Assembly (NCBI GenBank): GCA_963843255.1
Contig: CAWJJQ010000013.1
Location: 203,636-267,635 of the forward strand
Length of the DNA stretch: 64,000 bases
Origin: Bog-159 sp963843255
GTDB lineage: Bacteria > Acidobacteriota > Terriglobia > Bryobacterales > Bryobacteraceae
Direction: 5' to 3'
The notes beneath the pieces were generated by a model that saw only the letters and a program-made list of their open reading frames with translations, was not told the origin of the DNA and ran no database searches. The position numbers and the translations under genes are program-made. Positions 56,770 to 64,000 of this stretch are shown one piece after another. Position 1 is the stretch's first letter. Each line of letters starts with the position of its first letter.

Positions 56770-57089
56770 CGAGGCCTCATCATCATCAGGCGGTTGGAAT
56801 CGGGCATGAACATCAGGAGCATCAGGATGATGCACAGGATCAGCATGGGGAACAGAGTCAGGAAAAGACTGAGCTTCTCAAACTTCAGATGCATGAAGTA
56901 GGCAATGATCAACGCGGCTTTGATGACCGACAGGCCCACCAGGGCGGTCAGGAAAATGAGCACCGGAATCTGCTCGTAGGCCAGAAATACCTCGACGCCG
57001 GTCATGAACAGCAAGGCGAACCAAACGTACAGAAAAGTCTTGGTATTTGCGCCGGAAATATGTTCGACTTCTTCCGTAAATCCGCTCAT
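56766..57089 (-). CDS. coxD: cytochrome c oxidase subunit IV (caa3/aa3-type)
   Basis: 107 residues from ATG with AGGAG upstream. Three TM segments (VWFALLFMTGVEVFLAYEQI, VLIFLTALVGLSVIKAALII, LFPMLILCIILMLLMFM) and the AYFMHLKFE motif of prokaryotic COX IV. Sits after the subunit III genes. Confidence 0.88.
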   Translation of the reverse strand: MSGFTEEVEHISGANTKTFLYVWFALLFMTGVEVFLAYEQIPVLIFLTALVGLSVIKAALIIAYFMHLKFEKLSLFLTLFPMLILCIILMLLMFMPDSNRLMMMRPR

Positions 57090-57097
57090 AATTTCTC

Positions 57098-57730
57098 CTA
57101 AATTTTGGCCGACATGAGGTAGACCAGCGGGAAAATAAACATCCACACAAGGTCCACGAAGTGCCAGTACAAGCCGCTGACTTCGACGTCTTCGGCCTTG
57201 AACTTGCCACGCCCCACGGCAAAAGCGATGATGCTGAGATAGATCAGACCGATGACCACGTGGGTCATGTGCAATCCGGTGAGGGCGAAGAAGGTGCCGC
57301 CGAATAACGGCACGCCCCACTCGTTGCTGAACGGCGTGACATGTTCGTTATTGATCAGGTTGAGCCACTCGGTAAGGTGCAACACCACAAACGCCGCGCC
57401 GCCGCCCATGGTGGCCAGGATCCAACCGACCGCCGCTTTACGGTTGCCGTGATTCATCGAGTGCACTGCCATGACCATGGTCAAGCTGCTGGAGAGCAGG
57501 CAGAAGGTCATGACCGTGGAAAAAATGATGCTAGGCGAAAAGTGGAACGGCGTGGGCCAGTTGGGATTGGACAGCCGCGCGTAGGTATACGCCATCAGCA
57601 GGGCGGAGAACGTGAGCGCGTCGGAAATGATGAACAGCCACATGCCGAACTTTTTCGAGTTCACGGCATAGGGCGATCGTCCACCCGACCATACCGAACT
57701 CATGGCTGCCGCCGAATTGACCTGGGACAT
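57098..57730 (-). CDS. coxC: cytochrome c oxidase subunit III
   Basis: About 210 residues. Five TM segments; LFIISDALTFSALLMAY, GTFFALTGLHMTHVVIGLIY and SGLYWHFVDLVWMFIFPLVY are subunit III signatures. ATG at 57730 follows GGGGG in the previous gene's end; a TTG two codons upstream is possible. Second of two subunit III-like genes in the operon. Confidence 0.92.
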   Translation of the reverse strand: MSQVNSAAAMSSVWSGGRSPYAVNSKKFGMWLFIISDALTFSALLMAYTYARLSNPNWPTPFHFSPSIIFSTVMTFCLLSSSLTMVMAVHSMNHGNRKAAVGWILATMGGGAAFVVLHLTEWLNLINNEHVTPFSNEWGVPLFGGTFFALTGLHMTHVVIGLIYLSIIAFAVGRGKFKAEDVEVSGLYWHFVDLVWMFIFPLVYLMSAKI

Positions 57731-57737
57731 CGACAAA

Positions 57738-58376
57738 TTACCCCCAAATGAGAAATAGAGCCATCAGGAAAAGCCAAAGTCCATCCACGAAGTGCCAGAA
57801 AACCGAACTCACATCCACGGCCGTGCGCTTGCCCGGCCCCAGGCGCAGACCGAGCGCCTGCACATCCACATAAACCAGCGCCGTAAGGCCGCCCAGAATG
57901 TGCAGGCCGTGCGCGGCGGTGAGCAGATAGAAAAAGGAACTGCTGGGATTTGAAGCCACAAAAATGCCGGCATCGCGCAACTCGCGCCAGGCGAAGGCCT
58001 GTCCGATGAGGAACAAGGCTCCCAGGACGGTGCCGGCGGTCCAATAACGATTGAATTCGCCGCGGCGGCCTGTTTTCAGCGACCAGCGCGCCACTTCGAG
58101 CAGCAGGCTGCTGCAGATCAAGACAACCGTATTGACCCACAGGATGGGCGGCAGACGCAGCGCCACCCAATCGTTCGACATGCCGCGGCGCACCACGAAA
58201 GCGCTGGTGAACGCCGCGAACGCCATGGTGGTGGCGGCCAGCAACACCATCAAGCCGGTCATGGAGGCGCGGCGCGAGGCACCGCGTCCGTCGGAGCCTC
58301 CCCCACCGCCGCCGAAGCCGCCATCACGCGGCGGGGCCGGGGGCTTGATGACGTCGGATGTGATTGAGCCGGGCAC
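57738..58376 (-). CDS. second cytochrome c oxidase subunit III-like protein
   Basis: About 212 residues. Gly-rich N-terminus (GGFGGGGGGSDGRG), then TM segments; FFYLLTAAHGLHILGGLTAL and SSVFWHFVDGLWLFLMALFL match the subunit III/CyoC family. Start taken as GTG at 58376 with AAGG upstream; a longer reading would translate the heptamer repeats. It precedes the other subunit III gene by 7 nt. Confidence 0.85.
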   Translation of the reverse strand: MPGSITSDVIKPPAPPRDGGFGGGGGGSDGRGASRRASMTGLMVLLAATTMAFAAFTSAFVVRRGMSNDWVALRLPPILWVNTVVLICSSLLLEVARWSLKTGRRGEFNRYWTAGTVLGALFLIGQAFAWRELRDAGIFVASNPSSSFFYLLTAAHGLHILGGLTALVYVDVQALGLRLGPGKRTAVDVSSVFWHFVDGLWLFLMALFLIWG

Positions 58377-58386
58377 TTTAAAACCT

Positions 58387-58463
58387 TGTGGCTGGTGGTT
58401 GGTGGCTGGTGGCTGGTGGTTTAGACACAGCAACCATCCACCAGCCACCAGTCACTAGCCACC
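58387..58463. repeat. inverted arrays of GTGGCTG/CCAGCCA heptamers
   Basis: 58387-58425 holds GGTGGCT-type units and 58432-58463 the inverse CCACCAG-type units, forming a long hairpin between coxA and the first subunit III gene. Related to the arrays at 10811 and inside dnaX. Confidence 0.75.
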
Positions 58464-58465
58464 GT

Positions 58466-60232
58466 CTATTCCCCATGCACGTTCACCGGATCGGTCTGCA
58501 TGATGAAGTCTTTCGGCGCGCCGGGCACTCCGTATTCGTACGGACCGTGATTCACTACCGGGTGATGGCCTCCGAAGTTGTCGAACGGCGGGGGCGAGGG
58601 CACCGTCCATTCGAGGGTGGTGGCGTTCCAGGGGTTCATGGGCGCCTTTTTGCCATACTTCATGCTCCAGAACAAATTGAAGAAGAATAGAATCTGCACG
58701 CCCGCGGTGAAGTAGGCGGCGTGCGACATGAAGGCGTGCACGGGCAGCAGCTTGCCCAGAAAATCGAAATTGGTGAAATCCGAATAGCGCCGGGGATTGC
58801 CCGCGATGCCCAGAAAATGCATCGGGGTGAAGATGGCGTAGACGCCTATGAACGTCAGGTAGAAGTGGATCTTGCCCAGCGTCTCATTCATCATGCGGCC
58901 GAACATCTTGGGGAACCAGTAAAACGTACCGGCGAACATGCCGAATATGGCCGCCACGCCCATGATCATGTGGAAGTGGCCGACCACGAAGTAGGTATCG
59001 TGAAAGTACAGATCGAGTGCGGGCTGGCCCAGGAAGATGCCGCTGATGCCGCCGGTTACGAACAGCGAGACAAAACCGAGCGCGAACATCATGGCCGTGG
59101 TGAACTGGATCTTCCCGCCCCAAAGGGTGCCGATCCAGTTGAACGTCTTAATAGCCGACGGCACGCCAATGCCCATGGTGAGCACGGAGAACGCCATGGC
59201 GGAATATGGGCTCATGCCGCTCATGAACATGTGATGGCCCCACACCATGAAGCCCAGGAAACCGATGCTCAGGATGGCGTACACCATGGCGCGGTATCCG
59301 AATATGGGCTTGCGGCAGAACGTGGAGAGCAACTGCGATGTGACGCCCATGCCGGGCAGAATGGCGATGTAGACTTCCGGATGGCCGAAGAACCAGAACA
59401 GGTGCTGCCAGAGGAGGGGCGATCCGCCCTTGTGGCTGAGGATCTGATCGCTGACCAGCAGGCCGCCGGGGATGAAGAAGCTGGTTCCAGCCGAGCGGTC
59501 GAGAATCAACAGGACGCCGGCGGCCAGCAGGACGGCGAATCCCAGCAGGCCAAGGATGGCGGTGACGAACCAGGTCCAGCAGGTGAGCGGGAGGCGCATC
59601 AGCGACATCCCCTGGCAGCGCAGATCGATGATGGTGGCGATGAAATTGATAGCGCCCATCAGCGACGCGCCGCAGAAGATGGCGATACTGACGATCCAAA
59701 GGGTCTGGCCCAAACCTTCGCCCGGTCCTGACAAGGGGCCGATGCCACTGAGGGGCGGGTAGGCGGTCCAGCCGGCCAGGGGCGGTCCACCTTGCACGAA
59801 GAAGGCGGAGACCATCACGACCAGGGCGATCAGGGTGGTCCAGAAGGACAACATGTTCAGCACCGGGAAAGCCATGTCTTCGGCGCCGATCTGGAGGGGC
59901 AGGAAGTAATTGCCGAAGCCGCTCTGGGGCGCGGTGGTGAGCACGAAGAACACCATGATGGTGCCGTGCATGGTCATCAGAGACAGGTACAACTCCGGGG
60001 TCATGATGCCGCCCTGCGCGGCGGTGGGCCAGAGGGTGGCGAACCAGCTCACCTTGGCGTCGGGATGAACCATGTGGTAGCGCATGAGGAGCGACAGGGA
60101 CATGCCTACCAATACCGAAAACAAGGCCAGGAAGTAATACTGGATGCCGATCACCTTATGATCCAGGCTGAAGACATACTTCCGGATGAAGCCTTGGGGC
60201 GCGTGATGCGCGTGTACTACGGGTGAGGACAT
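58466..60232 (-). CDS. coxA: cytochrome c oxidase subunit I
   Basis: 588 residues from ATG at 60232 (MSSPVVHAHHAPQGFIRK). Twelve or more TM segments. Low-spin haem and CuB ligands are in typical stretches: LMTMHGTIMVFFV, FGHPEVYIAILPGMG (the Glu of GHPEV marks type A1), HHMFMSGM, HDTYFVVGHFHMIMG. Reduces O2 to water and pumps protons. Confidence 0.96.
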   Translation of the reverse strand: MSSPVVHAHHAPQGFIRKYVFSLDHKVIGIQYYFLALFSVLVGMSLSLLMRYHMVHPDAKVSWFATLWPTAAQGGIMTPELYLSLMTMHGTIMVFFVLTTAPQSGFGNYFLPLQIGAEDMAFPVLNMLSFWTTLIALVVMVSAFFVQGGPPLAGWTAYPPLSGIGPLSGPGEGLGQTLWIVSIAIFCGASLMGAINFIATIIDLRCQGMSLMRLPLTCWTWFVTAILGLLGFAVLLAAGVLLILDRSAGTSFFIPGGLLVSDQILSHKGGSPLLWQHLFWFFGHPEVYIAILPGMGVTSQLLSTFCRKPIFGYRAMVYAILSIGFLGFMVWGHHMFMSGMSPYSAMAFSVLTMGIGVPSAIKTFNWIGTLWGGKIQFTTAMMFALGFVSLFVTGGISGIFLGQPALDLYFHDTYFVVGHFHMIMGVAAIFGMFAGTFYWFPKMFGRMMNETLGKIHFYLTFIGVYAIFTPMHFLGIAGNPRRYSDFTNFDFLGKLLPVHAFMSHAAYFTAGVQILFFFNLFWSMKYGKKAPMNPWNATTLEWTVPSPPPFDNFGGHHPVVNHGPYEYGVPGAPKDFIMQTDPVNVHGE

Positions 60233-60281
60233 ATTGTTTTCACCGTGAATGAAGTCGTCAAAACGGGGCCCTGGAGAATCA

Positions 60282-61079
60282 TTACTTATTAGCGGCCTGC
60301 TGCACTTTCCACTTCTCGAAGTCGGCTTCGGACATGACTTCCATGGTGCTGCGCATCTGGAAGTGGCCGAGGCCGCACAGTTCCGAGCAGGGGATCTCAT
60401 AAACGCCGGGCGTATCGGCCTGGAAATACAGTGGGATTTCCATGCCCGGCACAATATCCTGTTTCAGACGCAATTCGCGCACGAAGAAGTTGTGAATCAC
60501 ATCGCGGGAATGCATGATCAGCTTGATGGGTTTACCGGCGGGCACTTTGAGCGAGGCGCTGACAATGTCGTCTTTGGCGGCGGCATCTTTGTCGTCGAGG
60601 CCGAACGGATTGCCGGCCGCGTCATTCACCAGCTTGAGATCGGTGGCGCCGAACTTGCCATCGGGTCCGGGATAGCGGAAGGAGAAAGCGAACTGCTTCG
60701 ACATGAGCTCGATGGGAACGGCGTTGGGATCGGGCTCGGAGAGATGCACGGCGGCCCAGATTTTGGTGCCCATGAGCACCAGGCCTACGAACAGGATGGC
60801 GGTGGCGCTGGTCCAGATGGTTTCCCACTTGTTGTTGCCATGGTTGTAGCGGGCGCGGCGGCCATCGTCGCGGAAGCGGAAGATCACCCAACCCAGCGCG
60901 AACTGCGCGAGAAAGAAGATGATACCGGTAACTACCAGGGTGCGCATGAACTGGGCATCGTACGCAATGCCGTGCTGCGAAATGGGTGGGGGAAACCACC
61001 AGGTTTTGGCGAAGAAAAAATAACAGATGACAACCGTCAGCACCCAAATGATTGGAGCAAGCAGCATCTCGTTTAGCAC
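60282..61079 (-). CDS. coxB: cytochrome c oxidase subunit II with CuA site
   Basis: About 265 residues. Two N-terminal TM segments (MLLAPIIWVLTVVICYFFFA and TLVVTGIIFFLAQFALGWVIF), then the cupredoxin domain with SRDVIHNFFVREL and CuA ligands CSELCGLGHFQM. No fused cytochrome c domain. Start taken at GTG 61079 with GAGGGG upstream; ATG at 61067 or a longer ATG at 61127 are possible. First gene of the operon coxB-A-C-C-D-CxxC. Confidence 0.93.
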   Translation of the reverse strand: MLNEMLLAPIIWVLTVVICYFFFAKTWWFPPPISQHGIAYDAQFMRTLVVTGIIFFLAQFALGWVIFRFRDDGRRARYNHGNNKWETIWTSATAILFVGLVLMGTKIWAAVHLSEPDPNAVPIELMSKQFAFSFRYPGPDGKFGATDLKLVNDAAGNPFGLDDKDAAAKDDIVSASLKVPAGKPIKLIMHSRDVIHNFFVRELRLKQDIVPGMEIPLYFQADTPGVYEIPCSELCGLGHFQMRSTMEVMSEADFEKWKVQQAANK

Positions 61080-61423
61080 CCTCGACCCCTCGGACGTGCG
61101 CCCCGAAGGTTTCGATGACGATATCATACTCGGTGGGAGATCGCAACTGCGGGCGGGCTGGTTCCAGGGGTGGTTCTGGTGTGGCGGGCCACCGTGGATG
61201 CCTTTCGAACTTTCTTGGCCCGTACGGGCCTCTTCGGGGAGGCGCTCGAAAAAGGTAAACCCACCAATCTAAATGGCTTAGCGATCGATCGAAATCGGTC
61301 ATCCGACTTGCCCACCCAGCCGGGATGCGTTTCGAACCCATTGAATGAGGGCGTGAGCCCGGCAACAGAGTCATGCTTCCACTCCGGTGCCATTGAGTCG
61401 CCCGTCAAAGGAAGGGGCTGACC
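61080..61423. other. spacer between the cox operon and phage-type genes
   Basis: Divergent region. It holds a perfect 14-bp palindrome GGCCCGTACGGGCC (61219-61232) and the SD GGAAGGGG of the DUF5681 gene. Reading frames of up to 160 codons exist on both strands but show no family pattern. The boundary of the phage-like segment should lie here. Confidence 0.5.
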
Positions 61424-61768
61424 ATGGCGCGATGGGCGAAAGGACACAGCGGCAATCCCACCGGTCGACCCAAACGTGGCCAAGCGTTTACCGATGCCCT
61501 CCGTGGCAAGGGCACCGCCGACGAACTCGCCGAACTCGCCTGGAAGGCCGCGCGTCAAGGTGCCCCCTGGGCCATTCAGATGATCTACAACCGCCTGGAA
61601 CCGCAAACCGCCCAAGTGAACTTAACTCAGGAGATCAACCATGCCAATCCAATCGACTGCACCCGACTTACCGATGACGAGATCGAACAACTGGAAAGCC
61701 TGCTTAAACGAGCCGGAACGGCTGCTCCAGAGCTTGGAGGCGGAGAAGGGTCGGCGCAATCTGTATGA
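61424..61768 (+). CDS. DUF5681-domain protein, phage-associated (possible small terminase)
   Basis: 114 residues. N-terminal KGHSGNPTGRPKRGQAF is the DUF5681 signature; a helical remainder ends with an acidic LTDDEIEQLESLLKRA. These genes usually sit just before terminase large subunits and may encode the small subunit. SD GGAAGGGG is 7 nt from ATG. The 3' end overlaps the terminase frame. Confidence 0.82.
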   Translation: MARWAKGHSGNPTGRPKRGQAFTDALRGKGTADELAELAWKAARQGAPWAIQMIYNRLEPQTAQVNLTQEINHANPIDCTRLTDDEIEQLESLLKRAGTAAPELGGGEGSAQSV

Positions 61769-63734
61769 CTTTGTCCGGCTCGCCTGGCACGTGCTGGAGC
61801 CGTCTACGCCCTTCGTCGATGGACTACATATCCAAGCCATCTGCCTGCATCTGCAGGCCATCACGGAGGGACGCTTAGCCCACCTGATCATCAACGTACC
61901 ACCGGGGCATGCCAAGTCTCTGTTAACCGCCGTCTTTTGGCCCGCCTGGGTGTGGATCGAGCGACCGCATATACGGTGGCTGTTCGCCAGCTATTCGGCC
62001 AACCTAAGCGTACGCGACAGCGTCAAGTGCCGGCGTTTGATCGAATCCGATTGGTATCAACAGCGTTGGGGCGACCGCTACCGACTCAGCGTAGACCAGA
62101 ATCAGAAGAACCGGTTTGAAAACGACCGCACCGGTTATCGAATTGCGACGTCGGTGGGCGGGTCCGGTACCGGGGAGCGTGCCGATGTGGTGGTGGTCGA
62201 CGATCCGCATAGCGTGGACCAAGCCGAGTCCGATACGGAGCGGCGCACGGCGGTGGAGTGGTTCAACGGCACCATGTCCACCCGCTTGAACGATCTGGCG
62301 ACCGGCCACAAGGTTGTGATCCAGCAACGGCTGCACGAAGCCGATTTGACTGGCGATCTGCTAGCCAAGGGCGGCTTCGACCTGTTGTGTCTGCCGGCGG
62401 AGTTCGAGCCAGAGCGACGCTGCATCACCCCCATCTGGAGAGACCCGCGGGTAGAGGCCGGTGAGTTGTTGTGGCCCGACAAGGTCACGAGGGCGCAACT
62501 GGAATCGCTGAAGACCGCGCTGGGATCCTACCGCTACTCCGGGCAGTATCAGCAGCGGCCAGCGCCTGCCAGCGGCGGCATTTTCCAGCGGCACTGGTTC
62601 CGTTTTTGGAAACCCGCCCACATGGATTTGCCACCCGTGCCCGTGCGCATGCCGGATGGCCAGATGATCAGCATCCTGGCCGTAACACCCCCGGCAGAGT
62701 TCGACACCGAGGTCCAGTCGTGGGATTTGGCCTTTAAGGACAAGGCCAGCAGCGACTACGGGGTTGGGCAAGTGTGGGGTGCCAAAGGTGCGGACCGTTT
62801 TCTGTTGGATCAGCATCGCGAACGGATGGATATGCCAGCCACCAAAACCGCCGTCCGCAGCATGTCGGAGAAGTGGCCCCACGCGGCTGCCAAATTAGTC
62901 GAAGACAAGGCTAACGGCCCGGCCGTCATCCAAGAGTTGCAACATGAGATAATAGGCCTAATCGAGGTAACTCCGGAAGGCGGCAAGCTGGCCCGCGCAC
63001 ACGCCGTGTCGCCCCAAGTCGAGGCCGGAAACGTCTATCTCCCACATCCTGCTATCTGCCCGTGGGTGGCGGCATTCATCGAAGAAGTCATGGCCTTTCC
63101 GAACGGTCGCCACGATGACCAAGTGGATGCCATGACCCAAGCCCTGCACCGCTTGCGCACCATGCGAGGCAACCTCTACGTGCCGGAGTCCCAAATCGTG
63201 ATCGAGCCCATTTTCATCCCGGACGATTGGCCGCAGGTCTACGCCATGGTGGTCACGCCTATGGGGGTGGCCGCACTGTGGGGCGCCTGGGATCCGCAAG
63301 GGCCCATTTACCTGTACGACGAACATCTGTTCCCGCATGCCGAGCCAGCGGAGAACGCTCGCGCCATCAAACAGCGGGGAGACTGGATACCGGGCACGGT
63401 GCACGTCCCCTCTTTCAGGGGATCATCCATCGAGCAGCACCGCGTCTGCGAGCTCTACCGACAGCAAGGCCTGCGCGTGACGAGCACCCGGATGAGGGAA
63501 GAGTCGGGGGTGTATCATCTGTGGCAGTTGTTGGCGGCGCACCAGCTCAAAGTGTTCACTACCTTGACTGGATTTCTATCCGCGTATCGGGTGGGGGATG
63601 AGGGTGCGCTGCTATTGCAATGCTGTCGCGCGTTGCTGGTGTCCGGCCAGCATTGCAGCCTCTCCAGACCAGTGCCTCAGCCCATGAGACCTCTGCCGCA
63701 AGTCTACCGGGGGCCGAACAGCTGGATGCTCTGA
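61641..63734 (+). CDS. phage terminase large subunit
   Basis: Up to 697 residues. Packaging ATPase: Walker A-like PPGHAKSLLT (about 87-96), Walker B ADVVVVDDPHS (about 186), coupling region TRLNDLATGHKVVIQQRLHE. C-terminal RNase H-like nuclease: VQSWDLAFKDKASSDYGVG and NGRHDDQVDAMTQAL. An extra 150 residues follow the nuclease. The exact start is uncertain (61641, 61674 or later within the overlap). Indicates a prophage or phage remnant extending rightward. Confidence 0.9.
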   Translation: MPIQSTAPDLPMTRSNNWKACLNEPERLLQSLEAEKGRRNLYDFVRLAWHVLEPSTPFVDGLHIQAICLHLQAITEGRLAHLIINVPPGHAKSLLTAVFWPAWVWIERPHIRWLFASYSANLSVRDSVKCRRLIESDWYQQRWGDRYRLSVDQNQKNRFENDRTGYRIATSVGGSGTGERADVVVVDDPHSVDQAESDTERRTAVEWFNGTMSTRLNDLATGHKVVIQQRLHEADLTGDLLAKGGFDLLCLPAEFEPERRCITPIWRDPRVEAGELLWPDKVTRAQLESLKTALGSYRYSGQYQQRPAPASGGIFQRHWFRFWKPAHMDLPPVPVRMPDGQMISILAVTPPAEFDTEVQSWDLAFKDKASSDYGVGQVWGAKGADRFLLDQHRERMDMPATKTAVRSMSEKWPHAAAKLVEDKANGPAVIQELQHEIIGLIEVTPEGGKLARAHAVSPQVEAGNVYLPHPAICPWVAAFIEEVMAFPNGRHDDQVDAMTQALHRLRTMRGNLYVPESQIVIEPIFIPDDWPQVYAMVVTPMGVAALWGAWDPQGPIYLYDEHLFPHAEPAENARAIKQRGDWIPGTVHVPSFRGSSIEQHRVCELYRQQGLRVTSTRMREESGVYHLWQLLAAHQLKVFTTLTGFLSAYRVGDEGALLLQCCRALLVSGQHCSLSRPVPQPMRPLPQVYRGPNSWML

Positions 63735-63829
63735 TCTAAAACAAACGAACCGGCTAGCGCGAGAGGACCGTCGCGAACCACGGCAGGCCATCGAACAATA
63801 CGTCATCAGGCGCGGGGCGAGGAGACGTC
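63735..63829. other. gap after terminase, no gene seen
   Basis: About 95 bases with no recognisable gene; it ends in GAGGAGACGTC, a good SD for the next reading frame. Confidence 0.5.
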
Positions 63830-64000
63830 ATGGCTGCTCCCCTTTGCTTCAGAACACCTCAGCCTGGGCCGGCGGGCAATCCGTACCGAATTCTGTCCGA
63901 AACCGCGCTAAGCCTGGGTGGGGCGATACCGCCGGACAACGGTGAACATCGTAGAGCGCAGCCCGAAAAGGCTGGCGTCGGCGGTTCGATTCCGTCCCTG
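63830..64000 (+). CDS. partial hypothetical protein, cut by the window edge
   Basis: ATG at 63830 preceded by GAGGAGA 4-5 nt upstream, then 57 open codons to the edge. Starts MAAPLCFRTPQPGPAGNPYR; no family recognised. In a phage order after terminase one would expect a portal or related gene, but nothing supports that yet. The last 50 bases also resemble a tRNA-Phe 3' half, so the reading frame might be fortuitous. Confidence 0.45.
   Translation, partial: MAAPLCFRTPQPGPAGNPYRILSETALSLGGAIPPDNGEHRRAQPEKAGVGGSIPSL
63949..64000 (+). other. tRNA-Phe-like 3'-half fragment (possible att site)
   Basis: From GTAGAGCGC on, the order is: anticodon-like arm CAGCC-CGAAAA-GGCTG (contains GAA but the loop is one base short), then a perfect T-arm GGCGG-TTCGATT-CCGTC and CCTG. 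The 5' half (acceptor and D stem) is not found. It may be a tRNA-derived attachment remnant beside the terminase genes. Confidence 0.4.

Noticed and set aside
60233..60454. 74-residue N-terminal extension of CoxA
   Set aside because: It overlaps the coxB end in another frame, and MSSPVVHAHHAPQGF is the normal start for the family.
61170..61421. 83-codon plus-strand reading frame just before the DUF5681 gene
   Set aside because: No SD and no recognisable motif; may be chance, although its stop is close to the next start.
61124..61615. 163-codon minus-strand reading frame over the spacer and DUF5681 gene
   Set aside because: It overlaps a recognised gene in antisense and has no domain pattern.
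63932..64000. Intact tRNA gene at the right edge
   Set aside because: No acceptor 5' strand or D-stem can be paired and the anticodon loop has six bases.

Overview
The window looks like the chromosome of a GC-rich, Gram-negative acidobacterium, probably near Candidatus Solibacter / Bryobacteraceae. Evidence: an ADOP-type MacB-like permease, an acidobacterial-type VWFA secreted protein, an S53 (kumamolisin-like) protease with long beta-sandwich tails, paired ECF sigma factors with a kinase or an anti-sigma factor, and a System I cytochrome c maturation operon next to an aa3-type oxidase operon. The taxonomic call is inference. The scr(SRP RNA)-dnaX-ybaB-recR block is an ordinary core chromosomal landmark.

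Layout. 1-2.6 kb: frameshifted, edge-truncated ADOP permease with a PadR-like palindrome upstream. 2.7-4.7 kb: a putative YopT/C58-type cysteine protease and a TolB-like propeller protein. 4.8-8.9 kb: ABM-PAS-GGDEF diguanylate cyclase, a B12-binding protein carrying the CarH-type W-x9-EH photosensory motif, and a radical SAM enzyme. 8.9-13 kb: small membrane protein, Ser/Thr kinase coupled to an ECF sigma factor, then ferredoxin-STAS-CoA disulfide reductase. 13-19.8 kb: polytopic membrane protein, Rieske ferredoxin, mutM, galT, SRP RNA, dnaX, ybaB, recR. 19.9-25.9 kb: thiolase/OB-fold/aminotransferase operon, then an ECF sigma/anti-sigma/secreted protein/VWFA operon. 26-32.5 kb: a 2170-residue repeat adhesin-like protein. 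32.7-35.8 kb: acyl-CoA synthetase and a frameshifted amino acid decarboxylase. 35.8-42.5 kb: ccm operon (E-F-H-I-like-extra-A-B-C-D). 42.5-48.4 kb: enolase-superfamily enzyme, hydrolase, aldehyde dehydrogenase, VOC protein, GT-C-like membrane protein. 48.4-61.1 kb, all on the minus strand: coxB-A-C-C-D-small CxxC protein, hybrid kinase, receiver, NtrC-type regulator, S53 protease. 61.4-64 kb: phage-type DUF5681/terminase genes with a tRNA-Phe-like stretch at the right edge.

How it fits together. The ccm and cox operons form an aerobic respiratory theme (c-type cytochrome maturation plus terminal oxidase). Several blocks are signalling units with tight translational overlaps (ECF-kinase, ECF-anti-sigma, kinase-receiver-NtrC). 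The most interesting unit is the B12 light-sensor-like protein 9 nt downstream of a diguanylate cyclase, which suggests light- or cobalamin-dependent c-di-GMP control. Two families of short repeats (a GTGGGGCAGGC palindrome and heptamer arrays) are scattered between operons and even enter coding sequence (dnaX, decarboxylase 3' end). Two genes (ADOP, decarboxylase) each show one extra base that breaks the frame; these may be real lesions or assembly errors.
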